Source of the DNA: Austwickia sp040006675 | GTDB lineage: Bacteria > Actinomycetota > Actinomycetes > Actinomycetales > Dermatophilaceae | Length of the DNA: 7,281 bases | NCBI GenBank assembly: GCA_040006675.1 | Contig: JBDTWM010000137.1 | Location: 1 to 7,281 of the forward strand | Direction of reading: 5' to 3' | Program-made: the position numbers and the translations under genes | Part shown: positions 6,887 to 7,281 of the stretch, piece by piece | Layout of the letters: every line of letters starts with the position of its first letter | How positions within the stretch are numbered: position 1 is the stretch's first letter | The notes under the pieces: generated by a model | What the model saw: only the letters and a program-made list of their open reading frames with translations | Told to the model about the DNA's origin: nothing | Databases searched by the model: none

Positions 6887-7045
6887 TCATCCTTGCTGCT
6901 TGACAGAGGAGCAAGGGACACACCCGCGAACACTGGATGCGGTGAGTTCGTCGACGATGTCGCGCACGTCGAGCACGGGCCGGGCCAGCCGGTCGAGTGT
7001 GGTGACGCCGAAGGTGCCGCCTCGCGCGCAGCGGTGTGCAGTCAT
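6887..7045 (-). pseudogene. Remnant of a serine recombinase (resolvase/invertase family)
   Basis: On the minus strand the frame from 7045 to the stop at 6887 encodes 52 residues. Its middle (about 6935-7021) reads GGTFGVTTLDRLARPVLD followed by VRDIVDELTA. This resembles the segment of serine resolvases usually written as V-T-K-L-D-R-L-A-R-S then D-I-V-D-E-L, which carries the conserved arginines near the active site. The catalytic-serine N-terminus (YARVS type) is not found to the right in any minus frame I read. The usual continuation after DEL (the GV-x-L and later helix E/DNA-binding parts) is also missing; instead the sequence becomes unrelated after about residue 37. So only a short internal piece of the catalytic domain survives. 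It is likely a scar of a lost transposon, integrase or invertase. The match is from memory of the family, over about 28 residues. Confidence 0.6.
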
Positions 7046-7048
7046 GTG

Positions 7049-7078
7049 TGGACAGGAGTCTTGAGCTAGCGACAGACT
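7049..7078 (+). promoter_or_regulatory. Weak promoter candidate for the last gene
   Basis: TGGACA (7049-7054) matches 5 of 6 bases of a -35 box. With an 18-bp spacer, CAGACT (7073-7078) keeps only the A2, A4 and T6 positions of a -10 box. The predicted start near 7085 would give a leader of about 30 bases. The weak -10 makes this tentative. Confidence 0.25.
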
Positions 7079-7101
7079 TCTTTCCAGTGAGCACGGGCTC
7101 T

Positions 7102-7107
7102 AGGAAG
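7102..7107 (+). promoter_or_regulatory. Ribosome binding site of the last gene
   Basis: AGGAAG ends 7 bases before the GTG at 7115. The ATG at 7110 is followed by a stop after one codon in its own frame, and the in-frame ATG at 7130 has no comparable site, so GTG 7115 is preferred. Confidence 0.6.
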
Positions 7108-7114
7108 TGATGTC

Positions 7115-7281
7115 GTGAACGGTCTCGAGATGGCTACCGCCGAGCGGACAGACCTGGCCGATTTTCTGGCGACTCTGACGCCCGAGCAGTGGGAGGCGCC
7201 GTCGCTTTGTGAGGGCTGGCGTGTACGGGACGTGGTCGCTCATGTGATGAGCTTCGACGGCGTCAGTCTGCTTGGCATGTT
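7115..7281 (+). CDS. DinB-fold / maleylpyruvate isomerase N-terminal domain protein (3' partial)
   Basis: Fifty-five codons are visible before the right edge cuts the gene. The sequence contains FLATLTPEQWEAPSLCEGW (residues 17-35) followed by RVRDVVAHVMS. This is the hallmark start of the actinobacterial family with a mycothiol-dependent maleylpyruvate isomerase-type N-terminal domain (TIGR03083-like). His43 in VVAHV occupies the place of the first metal-ligand histidine of the DinB-like four-helix fold; the remaining ligands lie beyond the window. Many family members are uncharacterised, so neither the reaction nor true mycothiol dependence can be stated. The GTG start at 7115 has a ribosome binding site; an alternative ATG at 7130 would shorten the protein by five residues. 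Confidence 0.8.
   Translation, partial: MNGLEMATAERTDLADFLATLTPEQWEAPSLCEGWRVRDVVAHVMSFDGVSLLGM

Noticed and set aside
6900..6905. Perfect -35 hexamer TTGACA
   Set aside because: No acceptable -10 sequence is found 16-19 bases downstream (GC-rich), so I do not call a promoter here.
6813..7114. CRISPR array, tRNA or riboswitch in the right-hand gap
   Set aside because: I see no regular repeat-spacer pattern, no tRNA-like T-arm sequence and no recognisable riboswitch core; only hairpins and the recombinase remnant are supported.

Overview
The window is about 7.3 kb of very GC-rich DNA. Most third codon positions are G or C, Shine-Dalgarno sites are clear, one gene starts with GTG, and two of the families present are typical of mycothiol-making bacteria. 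This points to an actinomycete (Actinomycetota); the sequence alone does not let me name a genus. All intact genes lie on the + strand.

Layout: (1) Positions 1-2710 hold a 5'-truncated gene for a protein with an N-terminal GNAT acetyltransferase domain fused to an NDP-forming acyl-CoA synthetase-like module. Its reading frame is open to the left edge, so the true start is outside the window. (2) After 68 bp and a good ribosome binding site, positions 2779-5481 hold a full-length paralogue of 900 residues with the same architecture. (3) A 281-bp spacer holds a hairpin just after that gene, a plausible sigma-70-type promoter, and a leader with an inverted repeat. (4) Positions 5763-6812 encode a glutathionyl-hydroquinone-reductase-like (Xi-class GST) protein of the actinobacterial type. 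(5) The 302-bp gap 6813-7114 has no intact gene. It holds two adjacent GC hairpins, a minus-strand remnant of a serine recombinase, a weak promoter candidate and a ribosome binding site. (6) From 7115 to the right edge is the start of a DinB/maleylpyruvate isomerase-type protein (mycothiol-dependent family).

The two large proteins resemble the protein lysine acetyltransferases of the Pat family in the domain order known from Streptomyces lividans SlPatA (GNAT first). Such enzymes acetylate acyl-CoA synthetases and so control acyl-CoA metabolism, with the synthetase-like module thought to serve as a sensor rather than a catalyst. Both copies appear to have lost key catalytic residues of the synthetase module, which fits that view. 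The pair probably forms one transcription unit. The GST-like gene seems to have its own promoter, and the last gene is separated from it by a decayed recombinase fragment, so the right third looks like a recombined junction rather than one operon.

I do not see a clearly new system. The most noteworthy points are the tandem pair of large Pat-like proteins with degenerate catalytic loops, the patches of exact DNA identity between them, and the recombinase scar.
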